Shown here: in pieces, positions 37,086 to 47,310 of the stretch | Numbering within the stretch: the stretch's first letter is position 1 | Layout: every line of letters starts with the position of its first letter | Notes under the pieces: generated by a model | Databases searched by the model: none | Told to the model about the DNA's origin: nothing | Seen by the model: the letters and a program-made list of their open reading frames with translations, nothing else | Assembly: GCF_005771495.1 (NCBI RefSeq) | Contig: NZ_VAUW01000002.1 | Coordinates: 62,001 to 126,000 of the forward strand | Length of the DNA stretch: 64,000 bases | Direction of reading: 5' to 3' | Origin: Maribacter sp. ACAM166 | GTDB taxonomy: Bacteria > Bacteroidota > Bacteroidia > Flavobacteriales > Flavobacteriaceae | Made by a program: the position numbers and the translations under genes

Positions 37086-37312
37086 GTCAACAGAAATGGA
37101 TGTTCTTACTACTGCATATGCCGTAGTGGTCATAGAACAAGCACGTTGCCAGACTTAGCAAATCAACAACTAATGATGCCTACAGGCTTCATCGATAGTT
37201 TGCGTATTTTTATGAGGTAGAAAAATCTTTGAGCTGTTGCTTTGGACAAGAAAAAACAAATTAAAATTTACCGCACCGGCCATCAAAAGATTTTTACACG
37301 AACTAAACCGTT

Positions 37313-38347
37313 ATGAATCACATGGAATCATCTGACCTAAAAAAAATTATTCAAGGCATTCCCAAAGCAGAACTACACCTACATATCGAAGGGAGTTTTG
37401 AACCGGAACTCATGTTCGAAATAGCCAAAAGAAATAAGATAACCTTAGATTTTGACTCCATCGAATCATTAAAGAAGGGGTACATGTTTAATAACCTTCA
37501 AGAATTTTTAGACATCTACTATATAGCCGCTAAAGTGCTAATCCATGAGCAAGATTTTTTCGATTTGACTTGGGCTTACCTGTGCAAAGTGTACAGTCAG
37601 AATGTACTCCATGTAGAAGTGTTTTTCGACCCACAAACGCATACCGATAGAGGGGTTGAGTTTGCTGTTGTAATTAACGGTATATATAAAGCACTTGAAA
37701 AAGCTAAGCAAGAATTAAATATTTCATACAAACTTATCATGTCTTATTTACGGCACTTAAGCGAAGAAGAAGCTTTCAAAACACTTGAATCGTCGCTACC
37801 ATTTAAGCATTGGATTGATGGCGTAGGCTTAGACTCCTCTGAAATAGGCAATCCTCCTAGTAAGTTTGTGAATGTATTTAAAGCATCTGCAAATCACGGG
37901 TACAAATTAGTCGCTCATGCCGGTGAAGAAGGTCCGGTAGCATACATTTGGGAAGCACTTGATCTTTTGAACGTGGTAAGGATAGACCATGGTAATCGCT
38001 GTCTAGATGACGGAGTTTTGCTTCAAAGATTACGTGACGAACAGATGCCTTTAACCTTGTGCCCACTAAGTAATGTAGCGCTCAAGGTCATTCTGAACAT
38101 GAAGGACCATCCCATTGAAAAAATGCTCGATGAAGGAATTTTAGCAACCATTCACTCAGACGATCCGGCTTATTTTGGAGGCTATATGAATGAGAACTAT
38201 TATGAAATAGCAAAAGCCTTAAACTTAAACATAGATCAATTGATGCTATTGGCTATCAATGCATTTGAGGCAAGTTGGTTAAGCTCTGAAGCTAAGGCAA
38301 AACATATTTCCCAAGTAAAAACCTATTTTAAGTCCTTGAACTCCTAA
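37313..38347 (+). CDS. Adenine deaminase (adenosine/AMP deaminase superfamily)
   Basis: A 344-residue metal-dependent deaminase. The metal-binding HxH is in KAELHLHIEGSFEPE (His22, His24). Further on come the substrate-proton shuttle AHAGEEGP, the third metal His in VRIDHGNRC, and HSDDPAYFGGYMNENY with the catalytic Asp pair. Both the HIEGSFEPE and the DDPAYFGGYMNENY wording match the type 2 adenine deaminases (yeast Aah1-like) rather than true adenosine deaminases. It would convert adenine to hypoxanthine, which the hypoxanthine phosphoribosyltransferase encoded later in this window could salvage. The start could also be Met4. It is the first intact gene right of the accessory stretch. Confidence 0.88.
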   Translation: MNHMESSDLKKIIQGIPKAELHLHIEGSFEPELMFEIAKRNKITLDFDSIESLKKGYMFNNLQEFLDIYYIAAKVLIHEQDFFDLTWAYLCKVYSQNVLHVEVFFDPQTHTDRGVEFAVVINGIYKALEKAKQELNISYKLIMSYLRHLSEEEAFKTLESSLPFKHWIDGVGLDSSEIGNPPSKFVNVFKASANHGYKLVAHAGEEGPVAYIWEALDLLNVVRIDHGNRCLDDGVLLQRLRDEQMPLTLCPLSNVALKVILNMKDHPIEKMLDEGILATIHSDDPAYFGGYMNENYYEIAKALNLNIDQLMLLAINAFEASWLSSEAKAKHISQVKTYFKSLNS

Positions 38348-38468
38348 ATGGAATCAAAACGGAATATGAATTGTAAAACAAGAAGTATACAACGCTCTAA
38401 ATATTGGAAAGAATCAATGATTCAAAAAAACCACCCTCTAGTTACACAAACCACTCAATCTAACTAAA

Positions 38469-39017
38469 ATGAATTTTATAGAAGCACAAGAAGATATGCG
38501 TAAATCTTATTTTGGCGGTGGCCCAGGAGCTTTCGCTTCGGGCATTGTATGGCTTACCGCTGGAATTACCGCAGTAGTAAACACAGCACAAACAAGTGTG
38601 CTCATCTTCTTCTTTGGGGGAATGCTAATTCATCCAATGGGTATCATCCTATCCAAGGCCTTAAAGCGCTCTGGGAAACATAAAAAAGGGAATCCGTTAT
38701 CAGCTCTCGCAGTAGAGAGTACTATCCTATTATTTATTGGACTATTCATAGCTTATTCGGTAGTACAAATTCGTCCTGATTGGTTTTTTTCAATTATGAT
38801 TTTAATTATTGGTGGGCGGTACTTACTATTTTCTACAATTTATGGAATGCGCATGTACTGGGTATTTGGGGCAACATTAATTTTATCAGGAGTTGGTGGA
38901 TTGCTTCTTAATCTACCATTTTATTTAATTGGTATAATTGGGGGAGTCATAGAAATCTTATTTTCATTGCTAATAATGTACTTTGAAAAAAAAAGGACAT
39001 TATCTATTCCCAGATAG
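38469..39017 (+). CDS. Integral membrane protein of unknown function (DUF7010-like)
   Basis: A 182-residue protein with five or six hydrophobic helices and a short cytoplasmic N-terminus (MNFIEAQEDMRKSYFGGGPG). The N-terminal EAQEDMRKSYFGGGPGAFASGIVWL segment and the following GMLIHPMGI resemble proteins grouped as DUF7010. No catalytic residues or transport motifs stand out. It is 121 bases after the adenine deaminase gene; a shared transcript is possible but not supported by any visible signal. Confidence 0.65.
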   Translation: MNFIEAQEDMRKSYFGGGPGAFASGIVWLTAGITAVVNTAQTSVLIFFFGGMLIHPMGIILSKALKRSGKHKKGNPLSALAVESTILLFIGLFIAYSVVQIRPDWFFSIMILIIGGRYLLFSTIYGMRMYWVFGATLILSGVGGLLLNLPFYLIGIIGGVIEILFSLLIMYFEKKRTLSIPR

Positions 39018-39212
39018 TGAACATACGCATATACAACCACGCTTTCCTCTTCTAATAATTCATTCATAATTGCCATGTTTAAACTACACCCTCGAAATCA
39101 CAAATTTCATTTCCACTAACGAATAATTCAATGACTAACTCAAAACTGCCTTTTACTCATTTTTCATTGTTTCAAATATATAAATAGCACAGTTTTGTAT
39201 TGTAATTTTACT

Positions 39213-42200
39213 ATGATGAAAAAACTATATCTATTTCTCGGCATATGTCTGTTTGCCCAAGTTGGCGATGCGCAACAAAATGAATCTTTTGATTCGCTTT
39301 GGAAACAGGTTGAAAATTTGGAGGCCAACAATTCAACCAAGTCAGCCTTAAAATTAGTTGCTATTATAGCAACGAAAGCGCGACTCGAAAAAAACGAAGT
39401 TCACATCGTAAAGGCACTTCTCTATACATCGAAGTTCGCTTTGATTTTGGAGGAAGATGCTCAATTGAGTATTGTTAATGATTTTAAAGCTGCAGTATCA
39501 TTAGCTGAAGGTGCAACTAAAAACATACTACACAGTTATTTAGCTTCTATTTATTGGCAATATTTTCAGCAAAATAGATACCAGTTTTACAATCGCACAA
39601 CCACCGAAACAAAAATAGACACAGTTGATTTCAGAACTTGGGACTTAAGTACGCTATTTAACGAAATAGATTTTCATTTTCAAGCATCTCTAGAGAATCC
39701 AACAAAATTACAGAAATTACCCATTTCCCAATTCGATGTAATCTTAAACAACCATAAAAAATCTTTAGCGTTTAGACCAACATTATTCGATCTATTAGCG
39801 CATACTGCACTCAGCTTTTATACAACCAGTGAAAATAGCATACAAGAACCAATAGATGCCTTTGAAATTGACACTACAGATGTATTGTGTGAAGCATACC
39901 CATTCAGCTTCCTGAATTTTGATAACCAGAATACTACATCGCTACAATCAAAAGCCTTAAAAATATACCAGCAACTAGTTTCCTTTCACTTCGGAAACCT
40001 TGAACTGCAACCATTAGTATTAGTTGATATTGAACGTTTACTTTTTACCTATCAATTTGCCACATTTGCTGACAAGGACAATGTATTTTTTGAAGTACTT
40101 CAAAATTCGGCAGAAGGCATTAAAAATAGTCCACTCTCAGGTCTTTACACCTATGAGATAGCCTATCGATATCAACAAATGGGGCTATCGTACAACCCTA
40201 AAACCAACACCGAACATCAGTGGAAATTGAAAGAAGCTACTGCCTTATGTGATAAGGTCATTGCAGCATTTCCTGAAAGTTTAGCTGCAGATAAATGCAG
40301 AGCACTAAAATCTCAAATAGTATCTCCTTCCGTTCAATTACTGGCCGAAAATCACATCCCAAATAATGCTATTAGTCGTTTGCTAATTGATTATAAGAAT
40401 TATGAACATCTAACATTAACCGCTTATAAAATCTCACAACAAGAATTAAAAGAACTGAACGAAGTATATCCCGAAGCAAAAAAGCAATCATTCCTTAAAA
40501 ATTTACCCATTGCAAAAACATGGACTGCAACTCTTAAAACCGAAAGCGATTATCAGTCACATAATACCGAAATTTTTATGCCTGCATTGGCTAATGGATA
40601 TTACGCCATTGTAGCTAATTCAATAGCTAAAGATGATTCATTCTTTAGTTACACAACAGTACAGGCAACAGATTTTGCAGTTAGTGAGACGCAAACGGAT
40701 ACACACCAAATCTATCAAGTACTAGATCGCACGAACGGTAAACCTATTACGAATGCTGAGGTAATCTTTAGTTATCGTAAAAACTATAATGCCCCATTAA
40801 AGCGTGAAACTTTTACTACCGATACACAAGGGAATATTTCTATTGAAAAAAATGAGGATTCTTGGAGCAGTATTGATATCACCATCAAAAAAGATAAGCA
40901 CATAGCTTTTTTTGACAATTACTATATAAATAGAAGCTATGCGCAAAATACGGACACAATTGATAACGCATGTTTTCTATTTACGGACCGCAGTATCTAC
41001 AGACCCGGTCAGCCGCTTTATTTTAAAGGCATTGCAGTACGACAAGAAAATGGAAAATCGAGTCTGTTGGAGAAGACCAAGGTACATGTTGACCTCCTTG
41101 ATGTTAACGGGCAAGAGGTAGGAAACCAATCGTTTAGCACCAATGAATTTGGTTCGTTTTCAGGAGAATTTATATTGCCAGCAAGTGGTCTTACCGGTAT
41201 ATTTTCTATGAATGTCTATTCAGACGAGATTGATTTAGACGGCTATACAAGCTTTTCTATTGAAGAATATAAACGCCCGAAATTTGAGACTTCTATTGAA
41301 TCAATTTCAGAAACTTACAGAATCAATGACAGCGTAAAAGTTACAGGAAAAGCAACTGCCTATGCAGGTAGTTCTATTTCTGATGCTAACGTAGTATACC
41401 GTGTAAAGAGAATTACAAATCTACCTAGATGGAAGTATTGGTCAAGACCATTTTTTAATGACACACCACAAGAAATAGCACACGGCGAAACCAAAACCGA
41501 TGCTTCTGGTACTTATGAGATAAAATTTAAAGCATTACCGGATACAAGTATCAAGAAAGCTAATCTGCCAACGTTCAATTATGAAGTAACGGCCGATGTA
41601 ACGGATATCAATGGAGAAACGCATAGCACTACGACAAATATCTTTGTCGGGTACCACGCCTTAAAGATACACTTGGTAGTTGCAGAAACAATCGACAAGA
41701 ACGCAAAGGATACTAAATTAAGTATTGCAAGTACCAATTTGAATGGTGAATTTGTAGCTGCAACTGGTCGTATTAAAGTATATAAGTTACAAGCACCAGA
41801 ACATGTTGTGCGCCCTAGAAAATGGCCTGCTCCAGATTATCCAGGATTTACAAAAGAGCACTTCAAAGAACTGTATCCACATGATGCTTTCATAGATGAA
41901 GACGATCCGGTTAACTGGGAGAAAGGTAAAATGGTTTGGAAAACATCCTTTGATACTGGAAAAGCTTCTGAGGTAACTTTTGGGAAGATGAAGAACTGGA
42001 GTTCTGGTAAATATATAATGGAATTAGAATCAGAAGATACATTCGGGCAAACCGTAAAAGATGTTGCACTAATTACCTTGACAGGGAATGAAGACGAACT
42101 AGCGGATAATCAATTATTTCAAATTAAAACGGACAAAAGCGACTATTCGATTGGTGACCAAGCTAAAATCACCTTTCTTTCTAACGCTAAACATTTAAAC

Positions 42201-45200
42201 ATTACGGTAACCGTTGAAAAAGCACATAGCGTAGTAGATTCGATGCTAATTACATTGAACAACAATTCTAAAACAATTACGGTACCTGTAACCGATAAAG
42301 ATTTAGGTGGCTTTGCAATCAACTACAGTTATGCTTTTCATAATTATTTTCAATCACAAAGCCAAGATATTCATGTGCCCTACCCTAACAACAACGTACA
42401 GATTGAAACACGTACGTTTAGAGATAAGTTAGCACCTGGCACAGAAGAAACATGGTCCTTTAAAATAAAAGGACCTAAAGGAAATCAAGTAGCGGCCGAA
42501 CTCTTGGCGAGTATGTACGATGCGTCGTTAGATCAATTTAAAGGACATTTATGGAGCTTTAATCCCTTAAGTAAGCCTTCGTATTACTCTACCAGAACAA
42601 CAAATGCTTATAACAGTTTTTCTGAAAGCAATTTCTATACCTATCAAAACTATGGCGGTTCTAGTTACACACCACTATCGTTCGATTCGTTCAATTGGTT
42701 TGGGCTTCACTTTGGTTATACTGGAATGTTTTATGAATCAAGATCAAAAAAAATGGTAAGTTCAGCTGCGCCAATGGCTTCAGAAATAATGGAAGACTCT
42801 GCAGCCTTAGAAGAGGTTCTAATTACTGGTTCAAGTATTTCAGCAGAAAAAGAGCAGGATAGAAATTCACCAAACGAAACAGAAAAAACAGATTTTGATT
42901 CGGTTACCATTCGCAAGAATCTTCAAGAAACTGCATTTTTCTTTCCTCAACTTCAAACGGATAAAGAGGGTAATGTAAACTTTAGTTTTACAACTCCGGA
43001 GGCATTGACCCGATGGAATGTACAACTACTCGCCCATAATAAGAACGTAGAAAGTTCCATTAAAAACCTCAGCACGGTAACTCAAAAAGAATTGATGGTG
43101 ATACCGAACGCACCTCGTTTTTTAAGGGAAGGTGATGAAATCATCATCAGCACTAAAATCTCCAATTTAACTAAAAAGGCACTTTCTGGTCAAGCTAAAA
43201 TAGAATTGGTAGATGCCGTGACCGGGTTAGATATTTTGGGTGGACTGATTGACAGTCTTGCCGGAAAAATGACTTATCCTATTAATGAACGACCTTTTGA
43301 AGTAGACTCCATGGGGAATACCCAAGTTTCATGGCACTTAAAAATACCCGAAGGGCTACAATCGGTTCAATATAAAATTGTGGCAAAAGCAGGTGACTTT
43401 GGTGATGGGGAACAAAATATGTTACCTGTATTAACGAACCGAACCTTAGTGACCGAATCAATGCCAATGTGGGTTCGCAGTAATCAGACCAAGACGTTTA
43501 CGTTAGATAAATTGAAGAACCTACCCATCGGCGCCGCTCAAGGAACATTGAAGCACCATAAGTTGACTTTGGAAATCACCTCCAATCCGGCATGGTATGC
43601 AGTACAGGCACTACCCTATTTAATGGAGTATCCGTACGAATGCAATGAACAAACATTTTCAAAATATTACGCAAATACGGTAGCGAGCCATATTGTCAAT
43701 AGCAACCCAAGAATTAAAGAGGTATTCGAACAATGGGCACATTCTGATGCATTGTTGAGTAATTTTGAAAAAAATGAGGAATTAAAATCCTTGTTAATTC
43801 AAGAAACACCGTGGTTGCGTGACGCCCAATCTGAAAGTGAACAGAAGAAACGCATTGGGTTATTGTTCAACTTGAACAAGATGCAGAACGAGCAAGAAGC
43901 AGCTTTATCTAAATTAAGACAAAATCAAAAAGCAAGCGGTGCATGGCCTTGGTTTAATGGTGGGCCAGATAATCGATACATTACCCAACATATAGTTACT
44001 GGTTTGGGGCACTTAAATTTCTTGAATGTTCCTTCGGATAAGCTCAATAGCCAATCAGAAACGAGTAGCAATCAATCTATAATGCTTAAAAATGCTTTAG
44101 CATACCTTGAGGATGAGTTCGTTAAGACCTACGAGCATATGAAAAAACATAGCTCAAACATAAGCGAAGATCATTTGAGTAGTGTACAGGTTCAGTTCTT
44201 GTATATGCGAAGCTTTTTCAAGGAGTATAAGACTTCACAAAAAGTAAATGAAGCTACTAAATATTATAAAAGGCAGTCTCAAAAATATTGGATGAACCAA
44301 GGGTTATACGAACAAGGAATGTTGGCTTTGACTCTGCACCGTATGGATGATACTAAAACAGCCAATACGATACTACGCTCATTAGAAGAGAATAGCATTA
44401 CCAGTGAAGAACTAGGTATGTATTGGAAGAAAAACACGAGTTCGTTTAATTGGTATCAGGCTCCAATAGAAACCCAATCACTATTGATAGCCGCATTTTC
44501 TGAAATACATCCAACAGATCTAAAAACTATTGATAACCTTAAAGTTTGGCTACTAAAAAACAAGCAGACAAATCAATGGAGCACTACTAAGGCAACCACA
44601 GAAGCTGTTTATGCGTTATTACTGCAAGGTAGTGACTGGTTATCGGTTACCGATGCCGTAGATGTTTTGGTAGGAGGACAGAAAATAGACCCATCCATAT
44701 TAGAAGAGGTAAAAACAGAAGCCGGAACAGGTTATTTTAAAACGTCTTGGAATAGAACTGAAGTACAACCTCGAATGGGTGAAGTACAAATCAGCAAGAA
44801 AGGAAAGGGTATTGCTTGGGGCGCTCTATACTGGCAATATTTTGAGGATTTGGATAACATCACACGTGCAGAAACCCCTTTAAAATTGAAGAAAAAATTA
44901 TTTCTTAAAAAGAATACGGAGACGGGTGAATTAATTTCAGAAATCACAGCGGACACAGCATTAAAAGTTGGAGACCTTGTTCGGGTTCGAATCGAATTAA
45001 AATCGGACCGGGATATGGAATTTGTACATATGAAAGATATGCGCGCCGCAAGTTTTGAGCCTATTAACGTGATATCACACTATAAATGGCAAGATGGTTT
45101 AGGCTATTATGAAAGCACTAAAGATGCAAGTACAAATTTCTTTTTTGACTATGTACCTAAAGGTGTATATGTGTTCGAATATGATGTTCGGGTTAATAAT

Positions 45201-45302
45201 GCCGGTGTGTTCAGTAATGGTATCACAACCATACAAAGTATGTATGCCCCAGAATTCAGTAGCCATAGTGAAGGTGTACGCATTGCTGTTGAAAGTAACT
45301 AG
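39213..45302 (+). CDS. Bacterial alpha-2-macroglobulin-like protein with CxEQ thioester motif
   Basis: A 2029-residue exported protein. The frame is open to a TTG at 39195; I use the ATG at 39213, which starts the signal peptide MMKKLYLFLGICLFAQVGDA. There is no lipobox. After about 480 helical residues come MG-type domains (MG2 around FTDRSIYRPGQPLYFKG), then the A2M domain (LQTDKEGNVNFSFTTPEALTRW) and a helical thioester domain with YPYECNEQTFSKYYAN, where Cys1477 and Gln would form the thioester, then the C-terminal receptor-like domain. Such proteins trap foreign proteases in the periplasm or at the surface. The usual PBP1C partner gene is not adjacent. An LEEVLITGSS segment near residue 1205 resembles TonB-box-adjacent sequences, which is odd. 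Confidence 0.88.
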   Translation: MMKKLYLFLGICLFAQVGDAQQNESFDSLWKQVENLEANNSTKSALKLVAIIATKARLEKNEVHIVKALLYTSKFALILEEDAQLSIVNDFKAAVSLAEGATKNILHSYLASIYWQYFQQNRYQFYNRTTTETKIDTVDFRTWDLSTLFNEIDFHFQASLENPTKLQKLPISQFDVILNNHKKSLAFRPTLFDLLAHTALSFYTTSENSIQEPIDAFEIDTTDVLCEAYPFSFLNFDNQNTTSLQSKALKIYQQLVSFHFGNLELQPLVLVDIERLLFTYQFATFADKDNVFFEVLQNSAEGIKNSPLSGLYTYEIAYRYQQMGLSYNPKTNTEHQWKLKEATALCDKVIAAFPESLAADKCRALKSQIVSPSVQLLAENHIPNNAISRLLIDYKNYEHLTLTAYKISQQELKELNEVYPEAKKQSFLKNLPIAKTWTATLKTESDYQSHNTEIFMPALANGYYAIVANSIAKDDSFFSYTTVQATDFAVSETQTDTHQIYQVLDRTNGKPITNAEVIFSYRKNYNAPLKRETFTTDTQGNISIEKNEDSWSSIDITIKKDKHIAFFDNYYINRSYAQNTDTIDNACFLFTDRSIYRPGQPLYFKGIAVRQENGKSSLLEKTKVHVDLLDVNGQEVGNQSFSTNEFGSFSGEFILPASGLTGIFSMNVYSDEIDLDGYTSFSIEEYKRPKFETSIESISETYRINDSVKVTGKATAYAGSSISDANVVYRVKRITNLPRWKYWSRPFFNDTPQEIAHGETKTDASGTYEIKFKALPDTSIKKANLPTFNYEVTADVTDINGETHSTTTNIFVGYHALKIHLVVAETIDKNAKDTKLSIASTNLNGEFVAATGRIKVYKLQAPEHVVRPRKWPAPDYPGFTKEHFKELYPHDAFIDEDDPVNWEKGKMVWKTSFDTGKASEVTFGKMKNWSSGKYIMELESEDTFGQTVKDVALITLTGNEDELADNQLFQIKTDKSDYSIGDQAKITFLSNAKHLNITVTVEKAHSVVDSMLITLNNNSKTITVPVTDKDLGGFAINYSYAFHNYFQSQSQDIHVPYPNNNVQIETRTFRDKLAPGTEETWSFKIKGPKGNQVAAELLASMYDASLDQFKGHLWSFNPLSKPSYYSTRTTNAYNSFSESNFYTYQNYGGSSYTPLSFDSFNWFGLHFGYTGMFYESRSKKMVSSAAPMASEIMEDSAALEEVLITGSSISAEKEQDRNSPNETEKTDFDSVTIRKNLQETAFFFPQLQTDKEGNVNFSFTTPEALTRWNVQLLAHNKNVESSIKNLSTVTQKELMVIPNAPRFLREGDEIIISTKISNLTKKALSGQAKIELVDAVTGLDILGGLIDSLAGKMTYPINERPFEVDSMGNTQVSWHLKIPEGLQSVQYKIVAKAGDFGDGEQNMLPVLTNRTLVTESMPMWVRSNQTKTFTLDKLKNLPIGAAQGTLKHHKLTLEITSNPAWYAVQALPYLMEYPYECNEQTFSKYYANTVASHIVNSNPRIKEVFEQWAHSDALLSNFEKNEELKSLLIQETPWLRDAQSESEQKKRIGLLFNLNKMQNEQEAALSKLRQNQKASGAWPWFNGGPDNRYITQHIVTGLGHLNFLNVPSDKLNSQSETSSNQSIMLKNALAYLEDEFVKTYEHMKKHSSNISEDHLSSVQVQFLYMRSFFKEYKTSQKVNEATKYYKRQSQKYWMNQGLYEQGMLALTLHRMDDTKTANTILRSLEENSITSEELGMYWKKNTSSFNWYQAPIETQSLLIAAFSEIHPTDLKTIDNLKVWLLKNKQTNQWSTTKATTEAVYALLLQGSDWLSVTDAVDVLVGGQKIDPSILEEVKTEAGTGYFKTSWNRTEVQPRMGEVQISKKGKGIAWGALYWQYFEDLDNITRAETPLKLKKKLFLKKNTETGELISEITADTALKVGDLVRVRIELKSDRDMEFVHMKDMRAASFEPINVISHYKWQDGLGYYESTKDASTNFFFDYVPKGVYVFEYDVRVNNAGVFSNGITTIQSMYAPEFSSHSEGVRIAVESN

Positions 45303-45379
45303 TTTAATACGTTAGGCTGAACGTAAATCCGTGAATTTCCCTTGGGTAAGCTTCTCGGTATGTTCTCGCTTGGAATAAA

Positions 45380-46590
45380 AAAGGCATGTGAAATTTCATG
45401 TCCGATTACCGCTCCAATACCCCCATAATTGACAGCTCATCTGCAGTATAATTATAAAAACGAGGTTGTAGAATAGCAGCCGGAAAAACGATTTCATTGT
45501 TAAGTGGATTAAAATAAGCATTGACTGTTTATGGAGACAAACTCCATTCTGTTTTATCAACAGGCTCCCCTATTTCAGCATAATTCTTTACGTGACCCCA
45601 CGTATCTACCGCAGACATATTTTCAAAATAGGATTTATCCAAAGAAACATCCATAGTCGCGTAATCTTACCATTTATCTGGATAGGCAATTTTTACGGTG
45701 AACGTATCCAACTTCTCTATGGCCTTGGTTTTGGTCTCCTCTCCCTTCCAGTCCAATTTCGCTATGAGCACTTTATAAGCCTCAATAACATTGGCAATCA
45801 TATTCTCTACCTTTGCCTTTGCCACAGGCGGAAATTTAGCATCTACATACAACTTATCCAAAGCTTCACAAACCGTACCGTTTACGGTGGATAATGCATG
45901 CTCATCAGCTGGACGTTGTTCCTTTGCACCACGTAAATTTTTACTGTAAAACTACCAACTAGCAGTTTCGATATCTTAGTAAGTTTACCTGTAGCATTGT
46001 TGACTGTATCTCAATTGATTTATCATCTTGTTCCAAATAGAAATCCCGAGCTGGAAGTCCCAATCCATTAGCTTCTATATAAACAGCGTTCATACTGCTA
46101 TTATTCAAATTTGTCCCAGCACCTATACTTAAAAATGGAAAAGAAACAACAGGATTCGTAGCCAATATAGTATGTAGGTCCTTTAAGTTTTTAACTGAAG
46201 TAATAGCTTCCAAAGCAGGTTTATTTATTAACGCAGTCTCTAATTTTGTATCAAATATGGCCAAAGCATTGGCTTGAGCTGTATCTGCAGTAGAGTTACC
46301 ACTTTCTTTGGCCGTTGCAATATGTTAAAAACATTGTTATCATTAGATTAACAAAGTACACTAAAGCCACCTCAACTCGTTCTATCATCTAGAATTTCAG
46401 TAAATTTCATACAATTCCCATTCACGTAGTTGTAGAAATCTGATTTGGGATTCAAAGTGGTATCCATATTCGCTAAAACGGTACCTGCTATTTCTTCTAC
46501 TTCAGCGGTAGATTTAGCCTCTTCTTTACAAGACGTTAAAGCCACCAAACCAGCAGCAAGTAAATAGATTTTATGATTTTGATTGATCAA
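45380..46590 (-). pseudogene. Broken M13-family (PepO-like) metallopeptidase
   Basis: The minus strand carries a lipoprotein-like start (LVALTSCKEE) and ANMDTTLNPKSDFYNYVNGN, the normal beginning of a bacteroidetal M13 zinc peptidase. After that, frame changes and a large deletion follow. Later fragments are AYIEANGLGLPARDFYLEQD-like, KAKVENMIANVIEAYKVLIA, KSYFENMSAVDTWGHVKNYA (stop), and TVNAYFNPLNNEIVFPAAIL. The zinc motif survives in another frame as GAVIGHEISHAF (bases 45386-45400 hold HEISH), and similarity ends at once after it. At least two in-frame stops, two frame changes and a truncated C-terminus make it non-functional. Confidence 0.88.
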
Positions 46591-46716
46591 TACAAATCTA
46601 TTGACTAGCTAAGACGATTTGTTTGAATTTTGTTACAAACAATAAAAGGATGGAATCTAATGACTGAAAAAAATCAATACATAATAAATAGAAAAAGGTA
46701 AAGTATCAAAACGTGA

Positions 46717-47244
46717 TTAATTACGTTTCGCAGGAGGATATTTACTGAACATTTCCGCCACCAATATCTGTAGCTTTTCTTCTTTTTCACGTGGAGCATC
46801 TGCTTCACGAAAAGAGCTTTCGCTCAAGGCTTGCCAAATTAGTAGGTCTTTATTGGCATCTACAAAGTCTAATTGAATCTCACGCCTAAGTTTCGGGCTA
46901 CCAACGGGTATACCGATAGAAACGCCACCACCCAAGGAACCGCCACCGCCACCTAGACCAACGCCTACATTGTTCCCAGGTTGTGACCTAAACACGGAAC
47001 TCGTTATATTAATAAATACGTCTGGTTCTTCAGCGAACATAAATCCTTTTTCACTCAAAGAAGCATCCATGGCATCTAATAGCCTTTTCTCGTCCAATTC
47101 ACTCAGACCAGTTTCCATATCGTCAAAATAGTTATAAGTAGTATACGAACTAAAATCGGTCTGATTATCATAGTCATAACTGACCTTTGCCGCTCCGCAG
47201 GATGTTAGAAGAATAAGTATAACACTAAAAAGGAAAAATCTCAT
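46717..47244 (-). CDS. DUF4136 lipoprotein
   Basis: A 175-residue lipoprotein (lipobox LTSC, Cys16). It has the DUF4136 layout: mature start AKVSYDYDNQTDFSSYTTYN, a central DVFINITSSVF strand pair, a Gly-rich loop (GVGLGGGGGSLGGG), and the C-terminal LDFVDANKDLLIWQALSES with KEEKLQILVAEMFSKYPP. The family is common in envelope proteins of Bacteroidota and Proteobacteria; its job is not known. It is the last gene on this strand before the broken peptidase, downstream of obgE. Confidence 0.85.
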   Translation of the reverse strand: MRFFLFSVILILLTSCGAAKVSYDYDNQTDFSSYTTYNYFDDMETGLSELDEKRLLDAMDASLSEKGFMFAEEPDVFINITSSVFRSQPGNNVGVGLGGGGGSLGGGVSIGIPVGSPKLRREIQLDFVDANKDLLIWQALSESSFREADAPREKEEKLQILVAEMFSKYPPAKRN

Positions 47245-47310
47245 GATATTGTCTTTCTTTAAAATTAAAGAAAATTAAAGCTTAAAACGTGATTTTAAGA
47301 AGGTATTCGA

